Below, piece by piece: positions 24,645-31,119 of a stretch of 36,868 bases of DNA; the stretch's first letter is position 1; each line of letters begins with the position of its first letter. The translations under genes and the position numbers were made by a program. Source of the stretch: CAVSWN01 sp046728115. Its GTDB lineage: Bacteria > Acidobacteriota > Vicinamibacteria > Vicinamibacterales > CAVVIG01. The notes beneath the pieces were generated by a model that saw only the letters and a list, made by a program, of their open reading frames with translations, did not search any database and was not told where the DNA came from. The stretch is from positions 1 through 36,868 of the forward strand of contig JBKPDW010000400.1 in NCBI GenBank assembly GCA_046728115.1. Reading direction: 5' to 3'.

Positions 24645-25343
24645 ATGGAACCTAGAAAACCCTCCAATGGCGCGAAACGCTCCAATGGCGCACTGAAGGC
24701 GCCGGCATTCAACGCACAGGCGTTTCTCGACTCGACGGGAGTCGCGAAGACCATCGTGCAGTACTCGCGTGGCGACGCCATCTTCATTCAAGGCGACGCC
24801 TGCGAGCATGTCATGTACATTCAGTCCGGTGGCGTCAAGCTGTCGGTGCTGTCGAAGACCGGCAGAGAGGCCGTGGTGGCAATGCTCGGGCCGGGGGATT
24901 TCTTCGGCGAGGGGTGTCTGGCGGGTCAGCGGTTCCGGATGGGGAGCGCAACGGCGATCACGCCGAGTGCGATTCTGCGAGTCGGCAAAGAAAAGATGGT
25001 TCGGCTGCTACACAAGCAGCACGCGATGTCCGACCGGTTCATCGCCCACATGCTGGCGCGCAACACCCGGATCGAAGAGGATCTGATCGATCAGCTCTTC
25101 AACTCGAGCGAGAAGCGACTCGCGCGTGCGCTGTTGCTGCTGGCGCGCTACGGGAAGCAGGACAGGCCTGCGCGTGTAGTGCCCAGGATCTCACAGGAGA
25201 CGCTCGCCGAGATGATCGGTACGACGCGGTCGCGGGTGAATTTCTTTCTGAACAAATTCAAGAAGTTGGGCTTCATCGAGTACGACGGCGATCTGCCGGT
25301 CAGGGTCAACAGCTCGCTGTTGAGCGTCGTCCTGCACGACTGA
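24645..25343 (+). CDS. Crp/Fnr-family transcriptional regulator, paralog 1
   Basis: In this 232-residue protein a cyclic-nucleotide-binding-type beta roll (~30-135) shows DAIFIQGDACEHVMYIQSGG and LGPGDFFGEGCLAG. A dimerisation helix (LIDQLFNSSEKRLARALLLL) leads to a winged HTH (SQETLAEMIGTTRSRVNFFL, then KKLGFIEYDG). The effector pocket keeps GE but has RMGSATA instead of the R-S/T-A of cAMP-binding CRP, so another ligand is likely. It has no FNR-type Fe-S cluster cysteines; C53 and C91 are matched in paralog 2 but are alanine in paralog 3. Residues 7-16 carry a tandem duplication (SNGAKRSNGA). It lies between the exported paralog and the convergent DUF7662 gene. Confidence 0.93.
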   Translation: MEPRKPSNGAKRSNGALKAPAFNAQAFLDSTGVAKTIVQYSRGDAIFIQGDACEHVMYIQSGGVKLSVLSKTGREAVVAMLGPGDFFGEGCLAGQRFRMGSATAITPSAILRVGKEKMVRLLHKQHAMSDRFIAHMLARNTRIEEDLIDQLFNSSEKRLARALLLLARYGKQDRPARVVPRISQETLAEMIGTTRSRVNFFLNKFKKLGFIEYDGDLPVRVNSSLLSVVLHD

Positions 25344-25378
25344 AAGCTGGCAGGACCCGGCACGGCGGCCGCCTTCGC

Positions 25379-25786
25379 TCAGAATGCGCGGGCGAAGACA
25401 ACGGTCAGAGCCGGCAGATTCGGTCGAGCCGTCCTGTTCGCCAGGATCCATGCATCGGAGAAACGGGGCCGGGTCGTGTTGCGATCCGGATCCGTCCACC
25501 ACTCTTCGCTCAGACGCGCCAGGTCTGGCAGCGAGAACCCGAGCAGGTCTTCGATCTCCGCGAACGTCAGGACCACGACGTTCGCATATCTTCCGTTCAG
25601 GTATTTGTACAGCGACAGGTACTTGCCCGACATGGCGGAGCGTCGGCTCTCTGCCGAGTCCGTGGCCGGTTCAGACTCGCTGGGCGTCGTCGACGGTCGC
25701 TTCCTCATCCATGCCAGCATGCGATCCTCAAGGCCGCGAGCGCGGCGATCTTGTGTTCCTCTGCGCTTCGCCGCAGGCAGACCCAT
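25379..25786 (-). CDS. DUF7662 domain protein
   Basis: This protein of 135 residues starts at an ATG at 25786 preceded by AGAAGG at 8 nt; earlier in-frame starts overlap the CRP-like site. After a basic, Ser/Glu-rich N-terminal half comes the domain GKYLSLYKYLNGRY, VVVLTFAEIEDLLGFSLP, EEWWTDPDR, then an ILANRTARPNL block, which matches the KY-L-YL ... TF-EIE-LLGF-LP ... WW pattern of DUF7662. The biochemical role of that domain is not established. The gene converges on Crp regulator 1 (35 nt between stops) and diverges from the desaturase gene, with CRP-like site B between. Confidence 0.65.
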   Translation of the reverse strand: MGLPAAKRRGTQDRRARGLEDRMLAWMRKRPSTTPSESEPATDSAESRRSAMSGKYLSLYKYLNGRYANVVVLTFAEIEDLLGFSLPDLARLSEEWWTDPDRNTTRPRFSDAWILANRTARPNLPALTVVFARAF

Positions 25787-25847
25787 AACAAGCACCTTCT
25801 TGAAGCAAGCGCCGCTACTGATGATGTCCCATGTCGATGCAACCCGC

Positions 25848-25889
25848 TGTGCAAATTGGTACATCTATCGATCGGGCAGCGGGCATAAC
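25848..25889 (+). promoter_or_regulatory. CRP-like site B between DUF7662 and desaturase genes
   Basis: TGTGC-AAATTG-GTACA (25848-25863) is followed on the plus strand after 20 nt by CATAAC (25884-25889), giving a start near 25896 for the desaturase. On the minus strand CATCAT (25826-25821) lies 21 nt from the site, so it may also serve DUF7662. Confidence 0.55.
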
Positions 25890-25920
25890 GTTGGAGACAC
25901 TTGTGAACGGAGGTTTCGCC

Positions 25921-26679
25921 GTGCTGTTGCCATTGTTCGTCAGCCTGGCGATCGCCGTCGCTCTCACCCAAGTCGCCACCTTCAGTACGACGATTTACTT
26001 GCACCGCTGCGCCACGCATCGCGCGCTGACCCTGCATCCGGCCGTCGCATGGCTGTTCAGATTCGCGCTGTGGATCACCACCGGCTTGTCGAGGAAGGAA
26101 TGGGTGGCCGTCCACCGGAAGCACCATGCGTTTACAGATGAGGACGGCGATCCGCACAGCCCGCAGTTGAAGGGCTTCTGGCCCGTTCAGCTGGGGAACG
26201 TGTTCTATTACGTCCGCGAGACTCGCAACCCGGAAACCATCGAGAAGTACGCGCGCGACATCAAGATCGATCGGTGGGACCGGCTGCTATTCAATCACGG
26301 GTTCGTTGGCCCGGCCGCGGGGACCGCCGCGCTCTGCGCCGTCATCGGCGTCGGCTGGGGACTGCTTGCCGCCGGCCTGCACGCCGTGATCTACGTGTTC
26401 TTCCTGTCCTCCTCGATCAACGGTCTCTGTCATTCTCGAGGCTACCGGACCTTCGACAACACGGCGACGAACATTCGATGGCTGGCGCTCCTCACGGGTG
26501 GCGAAGGGCTCCACAATAACCACCACGGCTTCCCCCGCAATCCCAAGTTCAGCGTGCGCTCGGGTGAAATCGATCCAAGCTGGCCCATCATTCAGCTGTT
26601 GACGCGCATGAAGCTTGCGCGCCCCTCTCGAACGAATGGAGCGACCGACTACAACAAGGCCGGCGCTCTATCCAACTGA
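25921..26679 (+). CDS. Membrane fatty acid desaturase (delta-9 type, acyl-CoA/acyl-lipid)
   Basis: The three histidine boxes of the integral-membrane di-iron desaturases are present: HRCATH (28-33), HRKHH (65-69) and HNNHH near residue 200. Between them are hydrophobic segments such as LFVSLAIAVALTQVATF and GLLAAGLHAVIYVFFL. It introduces double bonds into acyl chains, keeping membranes fluid in the cold or under stress. I place the start at the GTG at 25921, 7 nt after GGAGG, because CRP-like site B and its -10 lie in the longer frame that begins at 25831. GTG 25903 is also possible. Two small genes on the opposite strand follow. Confidence 0.92.
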   Translation: MLLPLFVSLAIAVALTQVATFSTTIYLHRCATHRALTLHPAVAWLFRFALWITTGLSRKEWVAVHRKHHAFTDEDGDPHSPQLKGFWPVQLGNVFYYVRETRNPETIEKYARDIKIDRWDRLLFNHGFVGPAAGTAALCAVIGVGWGLLAAGLHAVIYVFFLSSSINGLCHSRGYRTFDNTATNIRWLALLTGGEGLHNNHHGFPRNPKFSVRSGEIDPSWPIIQLLTRMKLARPSRTNGATDYNKAGALSN

Positions 26680-26710
26680 ACGACCCGCGAGAAGAGATGA
26701 CGGGGCAACC

Positions 26711-26923
26711 TCACGGAGACAGCACCGCATAGGCGACGGTGGCCATCGCGATCGTGCCCGCGAGGATGGCGACGGTGATGAACCTCTGCGTGACGGCCCG
26801 TTCGTGCGCGACTCCTCGCGCTTTCCAGGCGGCCCAACGCATTTCGAAATCCGAGCCGGGATCGACGGCACGCGTCGAGTATTGGTCCACTGGCGTTGAC
26901 GATGGCGTCACGGCAATTGACAC
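26711..26923 (-). CDS. Small protein with C-terminal membrane anchor
   Basis: This 70-residue frame starts at a GTG 4 nt after GGGGG. The charged region FEMRWAAWKARGVAHERAV is followed by one transmembrane segment at the very end (TVAILAGTIAMATVAYAVL), so this is probably a tail-anchored protein. The start codon is uncertain. It lies 28 nt after the 58-residue gene on the same strand, and they may form an operon driven from CRP-like site C. No family is recognised. Confidence 0.5.
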   Translation of the reverse strand: MSIAVTPSSTPVDQYSTRAVDPGSDFEMRWAAWKARGVAHERAVTQRFITVAILAGTIAMATVAYAVLSP

Positions 26924-26951
26924 TCAGCCCCCCTGATGTGTGAGCGGCCAA

Positions 26952-27128
26952 TCACCCCTGCGATTGGTCTTCGTTGGCGCCCAAGGCGTCCTGCGCGATG
27001 GCGATGTCGTCGTTCGGCAAGCCATTCTCGTCCAACGCCGGCGCATTCGTTCGCTCGCTGGGCCGGCCGTCCTCGATTGCGCCCTTGTGGATGTCTTGGT
27101 CTCGTGAGATCGCCGCGTTGTTGGGCAT
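26952..27128 (-). CDS. Small acidic protein (58 aa)
   Basis: The ATG at 27128 follows AGAGGGAG. The product is acidic and hydrophilic (DQDIHKGAIEDG, then ALDENGLPNDDIAIAQDALG) with no signal or membrane segment, and is probably disordered. Longer in-frame starts (27167) would overlap a -10-like box and lack a ribosome site. It diverges from Crp regulator 2 with the CRP-like site C between them, so it is probably in the same regulon. Confidence 0.55.
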   Translation of the reverse strand: MPNNAAISRDQDIHKGAIEDGRPSERTNAPALDENGLPNDDIAIAQDALGANEDQSQG

Positions 27129-27177
27129 GCTCCCTCTGGCGTGATACCCAGCGTACGCCGGCCGCAACCATCGGCGA

Positions 27178-27221
27178 TGTGCAATAGGGAACAGGTCGCT
27201 TCAGGGCATCACAGGTACCCT
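27178..27221. promoter_or_regulatory. CRP-like site C, apparently bidirectional
   Basis: TGTGC-AATAGG-GAACA (27178-27193). Plus strand: TACCCT (27216-27221) after 22 nt, toward Crp regulator 2. Minus strand: TACGCT (27155-27150) after 22 nt, toward the 58-residue gene; this is the same hexamer as at site H. An inverted repeat TCAGGG-N11-CCCTGA (27201-27223) overlaps the plus-strand -10. Confidence 0.6.
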
Positions 27222-27293
27222 GATTGAGCAGCGCCAGCCGGGCGCACGGACGTCACGCCGGGATTCGGGTCGTCCGGCCCCTCGAGTTCATTT

Positions 27294-27938
27294 ATGCCTG
27301 CATTCAACGCTCAGGCTTTCCTCCATTCGGCAGGCATCGCGAGACGCATTGTGGAGTACCGGCCAGGGGAGACGATCTTCTCGCAAGGTGACCCCTGCAG
27401 CCATGTCATGTACATTCACAAAGGGGGCGTCAAGCTCTCGGTGCGCTCCACGGCGGGCCGGCAGGCCGTCGTGGCGATGCTCGGGCCCGCCGATTTCCTC
27501 GGTGAAGGATGCCTGACCGGTCAACCGGTGCGGATGGGCACCGCCACGGCCATCGCACCGACCACGATCCTCCTGGTCGACAAGCCCCGGATGGTCCGTC
27601 TGCTCCATCAGCAGCGTTCCATGTCGGATCGGTTCATCACGTACATGCTGGCCAGAAACCTCCGCATCGAGGAGGACTTGATCGACCAGCTCTTCAACTC
27701 CAGCGAGAAGCGGCTGGCGCGCGCGCTGCTGCTGCTGGCGCGCTACGGTCAGGACGACAAGCCGCAACGCGTCGTTCCGAGGATCGCGCAGAACACGCTC
27801 GCGGACATGGTCGGCACGACACGCTCACGGGTAAATTTCTTTCTGGACAAATTCAAGAAGCTCGGGTTCATCGAATGTACCGGCGGCAGCGAGCTCACCA
27901 TCAACAGCTCTCTCTTGCGCGTCGTCCTGCACGAATGA
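27294..27938 (+). CDS. Crp/Fnr-family transcriptional regulator, paralog 2
   Basis: This 214-residue protein is close to paralog 1 throughout but lacks its N-terminal extension. The effector domain has ETIFSQGDPCSHVMYIHKGG and LGPADFLGEGCLTGQPVRMG; C35 and C73 match C53/C91 of paralog 1 with the same 38-residue spacing, and a third cysteine lies in the wing (FIECTGG). The HTH (ADMVGTTRSRVNFFLDKFKK) has nearly the same recognition helix as its paralogs, predicting the same DNA site. It lacks the R-S/T-A signature of cAMP-responsive CRP. The gene lies between CRP-like sites C and D. Confidence 0.93.
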   Translation: MPAFNAQAFLHSAGIARRIVEYRPGETIFSQGDPCSHVMYIHKGGVKLSVRSTAGRQAVVAMLGPADFLGEGCLTGQPVRMGTATAIAPTTILLVDKPRMVRLLHQQRSMSDRFITYMLARNLRIEEDLIDQLFNSSEKRLARALLLLARYGQDDKPQRVVPRIAQNTLADMVGTTRSRVNFFLDKFKKLGFIECTGGSELTINSSLLRVVLHE

Positions 27939-27956
27939 GAGGGAATGCGTGTGTGG

Positions 27957-28000
27957 TGTCCCGTATTGCACACGATCGTCTTCTGTCGACTGCATATAGT
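27957..28000 (+). promoter_or_regulatory. CRP-like site D and promoter
   Basis: TGTCC-CGTATT-GCACA (27957-27972; TGTGC-AATACG-GGACA on the other strand) is followed after 22 nt by TATAGT (27995-28000), the best -10 of the set. Transcription would start near 28007, giving a 38-nt leader for the gene at 28045. Confidence 0.65.
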
Positions 28001-28044
28001 GGTCGCAGCAGCCTGTGTTCGATGCCGTGGGAGAGCGGCGCCAA

Positions 28045-28236
28045 ATGACGATGACCGGAGACAAGACGCGTACGGATGTCGATCGGAACGACTTAATCGT
28101 GCGGTTACGCGAACTGATCGAAGCGCTGGAGTTGCGCGTGCCGCATTTCGAACGTGAAGGCGAGGTCCGAATCACACAAGACGCTGCGGCGCTCAAGCGC
28201 AAGGCACTGGAAAGGATCGCTCAACTTGCCACCTGA
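28045..28236 (+). CDS. Small helical protein (63 aa)
   Basis: After MTMTGDKTRTDVD the product is one long amphipathic helix pair (LIVRLRELIEALELRVPHF, then DAAALKRKALERIAQLAT) with alternating charges, soluble and without a signal. Such proteins often dimerise or bind a partner. An ATG at 28051 is also possible; GGGAGAG lies 11 nt upstream of the chosen start. It follows CRP-like site D. The next frame starts 61 nt downstream and may be co-transcribed. No family is recognised. Confidence 0.55.
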   Translation: MTMTGDKTRTDVDRNDLIVRLRELIEALELRVPHFEREGEVRITQDAAALKRKALERIAQLAT

Positions 28237-28297
28237 GGCTGCGGTTGCCGACCGCCGCGAACCGGCACGGCAGGAGGGTCCCTCGACTGGAGTGATC

Positions 28298-28813
28298 GTG
28301 CTCGCGCCGTCCACGAACGATCGAGGCGCCTCTGTCGGGCACGCTCCGCACCCGTGGGACCGCGGCACACCCTTTCCCGGGGAATGGGAACCGCGGGAAG
28401 CGGCGACGGTCGTGGCGACGCAGGATCGCGTTCGGTCCGAACCCCACGACGATCCAAGCGGCATCGTCGAACGCAGGCGCGAACCGCCCACGGGGTTCAA
28501 GGTCTCGTTCGGCACGGCGGCGCTCCTCGGGGCGATGCTCCTGGTGATGTGGGCGCAGCACGCTCCGGCGACGTGCGCGGTGTCCTCCGAGGCCCCGCGA
28601 CGCCTGCAATTGGATCGACAGGTCGATCGTGAACATCTCGCAGCCGACGGCGCATCTGCCGTGCGCGCGGCGCGTCGCTACACGTCGGGGACACCGCGCG
28701 GAGAGCAGCAACGACGTTTCCGAGAATGCGAAGCCCTGCTCGTCAACGGAATCGCGGCGACGCACGGTGTGTCGGTCGATCAGGTGCGTGCGGCCACTGG
28801 GTACGCTCAGTGA
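28298..28813 (+). CDS. Protein with one membrane segment and conserved-looking C-terminus
   Basis: The GTG at 28298 follows TGGAG by 5-6 nt and gives about 171 residues; the start is not certain. The N-terminal half is Pro/Arg-rich and probably disordered. One transmembrane segment follows (TAALLGAMLLVMWAQHAP), then a soluble C-terminal part with RYTSGTPRGEQQRRFRECEA and LLVNGIAATHGVSVDQVRAAT, which reads like a small folded helical domain. The opposite strand is also open here but gives an Arg-rich shadow. It sits after the 63-residue gene, with site E after it. Confidence 0.45.
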   Translation: MLAPSTNDRGASVGHAPHPWDRGTPFPGEWEPREAATVVATQDRVRSEPHDDPSGIVERRREPPTGFKVSFGTAALLGAMLLVMWAQHAPATCAVSSEAPRRLQLDRQVDREHLAADGASAVRAARRYTSGTPRGEQQRRFRECEALLVNGIAATHGVSVDQVRAATGYAQ

Positions 28814-28847
28814 AACTTCAGACTTGAGACGTGATCGATCGTGGCCG

Positions 28848-28891
28848 TGTGCAATTCAGTACAGCGTCGTGCCAGGGGTGTGGAGTTCACT
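28848..28891 (+). promoter_or_regulatory. CRP-like site E and promoter
   Basis: TGTGC-AATTCA-GTACA (28848-28863) and, after 22 nt, TTCACT (28886-28891, weak -10). The predicted start near 28898 leaves only about 6 nt before the ATG at 28904. Confidence 0.5.
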
Positions 28892-28903
28892 CTTGCCCGG
28901 CCC

Positions 28904-29152
28904 ATGGCCGACACATCCACTCTGAACGCCGCGATCGGACGGCTGAGAAACGTCTTTTGCCGGATGGCCGGAACAGAGCTCACGGACAGCGATCTCGCCG
29001 CGTTGGCGCGGCTCGACGACGAGGAGTGTCGCATCCTCCTCGGCGTGCTCCAGGAGATCGGTGCGATCGAGCGCCGGCGGCGGCACGTATTTATCTGTCG
29101 TCCGTCGAGCTGGTGGACGTCCGCAATGGTCTGGCCAGAGTCCGTTCCCTAG
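28904..29152 (+). CDS. Small, possibly wHTH-like protein (82 aa)
   Basis: From the ATG at 28904 the product reads LNAAIGRLRNVFCRMAGTEL, then DSDLAALARLDDEECRILLG and VLQEIGAIERRRRHVFICR, a helix-helix-helix-strand layout like a small winged-helix domain. There is no usable ribosome site, but the predicted transcription start lies 6 nt away, which suits near-leaderless expression. A GTG at 28841 extends the frame across CRP-like site E and is rejected. The last ~20 codons overlap a minus-strand gene. Confidence 0.5.
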   Translation: MADTSTLNAAIGRLRNVFCRMAGTELTDSDLAALARLDDEECRILLGVLQEIGAIERRRRHVFICRPSSWWTSAMVWPESVP

Positions 29153-29300
29153 CCCTCTCCGTATCGGACTCGAGCGGGCCGTCCGGTGGCGCGCTCGCAC
29201 AATCTCTAAGAAGCACGTTGTGCCGACACGCGCGCAGGATCCTCCACTCTGTCTGAAACAACTTCAGCCACGAGACGTCTGTCGCGGTCGCGGTTTTCAT
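29091..29300 (-). CDS. Small protein with consensus ribosome site (69 aa)
   Basis: The ATG at 29300 is preceded by GCGAGGAGGTTTG, an ideal Shine-Dalgarno. The N-terminal part (DVSWLKLFQTEWRILRACRH, then NVLLRD) is a plausible amphipathic helix; the C-terminal half is Ser/Arg/Thr-rich and less protein-like. A TAAGAT box lies about 50 nt upstream on this strand. It overlaps the end of the opposite-strand 82-residue gene by 62 nt. No family is recognised. Confidence 0.45.
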   Translation of the reverse strand: MKTATATDVSWLKLFQTEWRILRACRHNVLLRDCASAPPDGPLESDTERARERTLARPLRTSTSSTDDR

Positions 29301-29421
29301 CAAACCTCCTCGCATACGATGTCTCGCAGGCCGCGGCGAAGCGGGAATCTTACCGGACCGAGAAAGGCTGATCCTTTTCCCACGATCTCTAAATGTCGTC
29401 CGAACGACTGTGGACGTGCCT

Positions 29422-29427
29422 GATAAT
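29422..29427 (+). promoter_or_regulatory. -10 box of Crp/Fnr regulator 3
   Basis: GATAAT (5/6) lies 14 nt before the ATG at 29442, so the transcript would have a very short leader and no Shine-Dalgarno. No TGTGC-N6-GNACA site is found at -42; a different inverted repeat GTCGT-CCGA-ACGAC lies at 29395-29408. Confidence 0.45.
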
Positions 29428-29441
29428 GTCAATGGATCGCG

Positions 29442-30116
29442 ATGGCACCGAAGGCAGGACGTGTATTCGACGCCGAGGCGTTCCTGAATTCGCCGGGAGT
29501 GGACAAACGTCGCGCGGACTACTCGGCGGCGACGGCCATTTTCGCCCAGGGCGATCCGGCAGACACCGTCCTCTACATTCAGCAGGGGAGCGTGAAGTTG
29601 TCGGTGCTGTCCCAGGCTGGCAAAGAGGCGGTCGTGGGAGTATTGGGCCCGGGCGAGTTCTTCGGTGAAGGCGCCCTCGCCGGTCAACCGGTTCGTCTGG
29701 CAACAGCGACTGCGATGACAGCGAGCCGGATCCTAGTTGTTCCCAAACGCCAGATGATTCGCTTGCTTCACCAGCAACACACGCTATCAGATCGCTTCAT
29801 TGCGCATATGCTCGCCCGGAATACTCGTCTCGAGGCGGACCTGGTCGATCAACTGTTCAGTGCCAGCGAAAAGCGGCTGGCGCGCACGCTGCTCCTGCTC
29901 GCGCGCTACGGCAAGCCGGACGGACCGCGAAAGGTGCTGCCCAAGATCTCGCAGGAGGTGCTTGCGGAAATGGTCGGGACGACGCGCTCGCGCGTGAACT
30001 TCTTCATGAACAAGTTCAGAAGACTCGGCTTCATCGACTACAACGCCGGCAGCCTGAAGGTTCACCACGCCCTGCTGAGCGTTGTGCTGCTCGACACCCC
30101 AGCATCCGATCGCTGA
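29442..30116 (+). CDS. Crp/Fnr-family transcriptional regulator, paralog 3
   Basis: This 224-residue third copy of the family has effector domain TAIFAQGDPADTVLYIQQGS and LGPGEFFGEGALAGQPVRLA. The two cysteines shared by paralogs 1 and 2 are alanine here (A40, A78), so it has no cysteine at either place. The HTH (AEMVGTTRSRVNFFMNKFRR) is nearly identical to those of the others, predicting binding to the same DNA. Its own promoter lacks the CRP-like site, so it may sit at the top of the circuit or be controlled separately; this is inference. The cold-shock gene follows downstream. Confidence 0.93.
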   Translation: MAPKAGRVFDAEAFLNSPGVDKRRADYSAATAIFAQGDPADTVLYIQQGSVKLSVLSQAGKEAVVGVLGPGEFFGEGALAGQPVRLATATAMTASRILVVPKRQMIRLLHQQHTLSDRFIAHMLARNTRLEADLVDQLFSASEKRLARTLLLLARYGKPDGPRKVLPKISQEVLAEMVGTTRSRVNFFMNKFRRLGFIDYNAGSLKVHHALLSVVLLDTPASDR

Positions 30117-30206
30117 GCTGACGCCCCCAACACCCGCCGTGTGGGCGAAACGCAATGACCCTCTGGGCGAGGGCGACTCCGCACGTGACGGGCGGTCGAA
30201 CGCTGG

Positions 30207-30250
30207 TGTGCAATCCGAGACATCGCGGATTGTCGCGGTTGGAAGACACT
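30207..30250 (+). promoter_or_regulatory. CRP-like site F and promoter
   Basis: TGTGC-AATCCG-AGACA (30207-30222, one mismatch in the right arm) and, after 22 nt, GACACT (30245-30250, weak -10). The start near 30257 would serve the gene at 30271 and perhaps the cold-shock gene after it. Confidence 0.5.
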
Positions 30251-30270
30251 GCGATCGGGGCATCCAGAGC

Positions 30271-30456
30271 ATGTTCAAGCTCATAACCACGATGAAACGC
30301 GGGTCGGCGACGAATCTCGCCGCCTGGGCTCGCTACCCGACGATCGAGGCGGCTCGTCTGGGGACCGTGACGCTACTGAGTGACGATCGCATTCTGCGCG
30401 TCATGATTGTGCGCAACGAGATTCCGCCGGCATTCGTCGAATGGGCGGAGCGATGA
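30271..30456 (+). CDS. Small protein (61 aa)
   Basis: The ATG at 30271 gives FKLITTMKRGSATNLAAWAR, then RLGTVTLLSDDRILRVMIVR and NEIPPAFVEWAER. The strand-helix-strand-strand pattern suggests a small alpha/beta fold. It has no signal or membrane segment. The ribosome site is weak, and the predicted leader from site F is about 14 nt. The longer frame from 30082 crosses site F and is rejected. It lies 45 nt before the cold-shock gene in the same direction. No family is recognised. Confidence 0.55.
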   Translation: MFKLITTMKRGSATNLAAWARYPTIEAARLGTVTLLSDDRILRVMIVRNEIPPAFVEWAER

Positions 30457-30501
30457 TTTGCTTCGCGGAAGCCTCCGGCCTGCGATTCAAGGGAGGACAC
30501 G

Positions 30502-30708
30502 ATGGCGGCTCTGAACGGCACGATCAAACGTCTGGTGAGTGATAAAGGATTTGGGTTCATCTTGGCGAGCGATGGAAGCGAGTACTTCTTCCACAGCTCG
30601 GCATGCAGTCAAACCTCGTTCGACGAGCTCCGCGAAGGGCAAGCCGTCACCTTTGACCGAGGACAGGGACTGAAGGGCCCGCGAGGCGAGAACGTGAGGG
30701 TTGTGTAG
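30502..30708 (+). CDS. Cold-shock-domain protein (CspA-like)
   Basis: The 68-residue protein starts 5-6 nt after GGGAGG. The cold-shock OB-fold is complete: NGTIKRLVSDKGFGFIL with RNP1 (KGFGFI), then EYFFHSSA (RNP2), and the closing strand GQAVTFDRGQGLKGPRGENV. Such proteins bind single-stranded RNA and DNA and act as RNA chaperones during cold or stress. Here RNP2 has FFHSSA instead of the common VFVHFSA, a usual variation. It may be co-transcribed with the 61-residue gene upstream from CRP-like site F. A hairpin follows the stop. Confidence 0.95.
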   Translation: MAALNGTIKRLVSDKGFGFILASDGSEYFFHSSACSQTSFDELREGQAVTFDRGQGLKGPRGENVRVV

Positions 30709-30721
30709 AGCGGATTGCCCT

Positions 30722-30745
30722 TCACGATCCTCTCTGTCATCGTGA
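30722..30745 (+). terminator. Hairpin after the cold-shock gene
   Basis: TCACGAT and ATCGTGA form a 7-bp stem with a 10-nt loop, 13 nt after the stop codon. No T-run follows. Confidence 0.4.
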
Positions 30746-31119
30746 GCGGCGAGTAACATCGCCGGAATCGAGACCCTTGCGCGGCAATACGCGAAGGTGC
30801 CGATTTCTCTATGGTGGATCGTCGTCCATGCTGCATGGAGCCCGCCAGCGTCCGAGGTGCCCCGTCTTTTGGCGGGTGCGCGCCGACAGGCCCACTTCGG
30901 CCACAGAACGGAGCGCACACGAACGATTCATCGAACACGTGTGGCTCGACACACATTTACGCCGCACGGCCATCGCCATTCCTGGCGGTCGTGTCGCGAA
31001 GCGCCCCGTCGGCATGTCGCGGTGGCGTGCGCTGGAACGGGGGCGGTTCCGCGCGCTGATCGCATCACCATCAGTTTTGAGACAGTGCCGTGAATCACTT
31101 GTCTCGCAGTCTGCGGGTG
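30746..31119. other. Gene-free stretch
   Basis: About 370 nt between the cold-shock gene and the thioesterase gene. Open frames exist on both strands but have Arg/Pro/Ser-rich products without ribosome sites. I see no gene, RNA or clear repeat here. Confidence 0.5.

Noticed and set aside
27201..27223. TCAGGG-N11-CCCTGA as a separate operator before Crp paralog 2
   Set aside because: Short arms and overlap with the predicted -10 make it unclear; it is mentioned with site C rather than listed alone.
28193..28765. A 190-codon minus-strand frame
   Set aside because: Its product is Arg-rich and the plus strand has a membrane segment and a better C-terminal domain.
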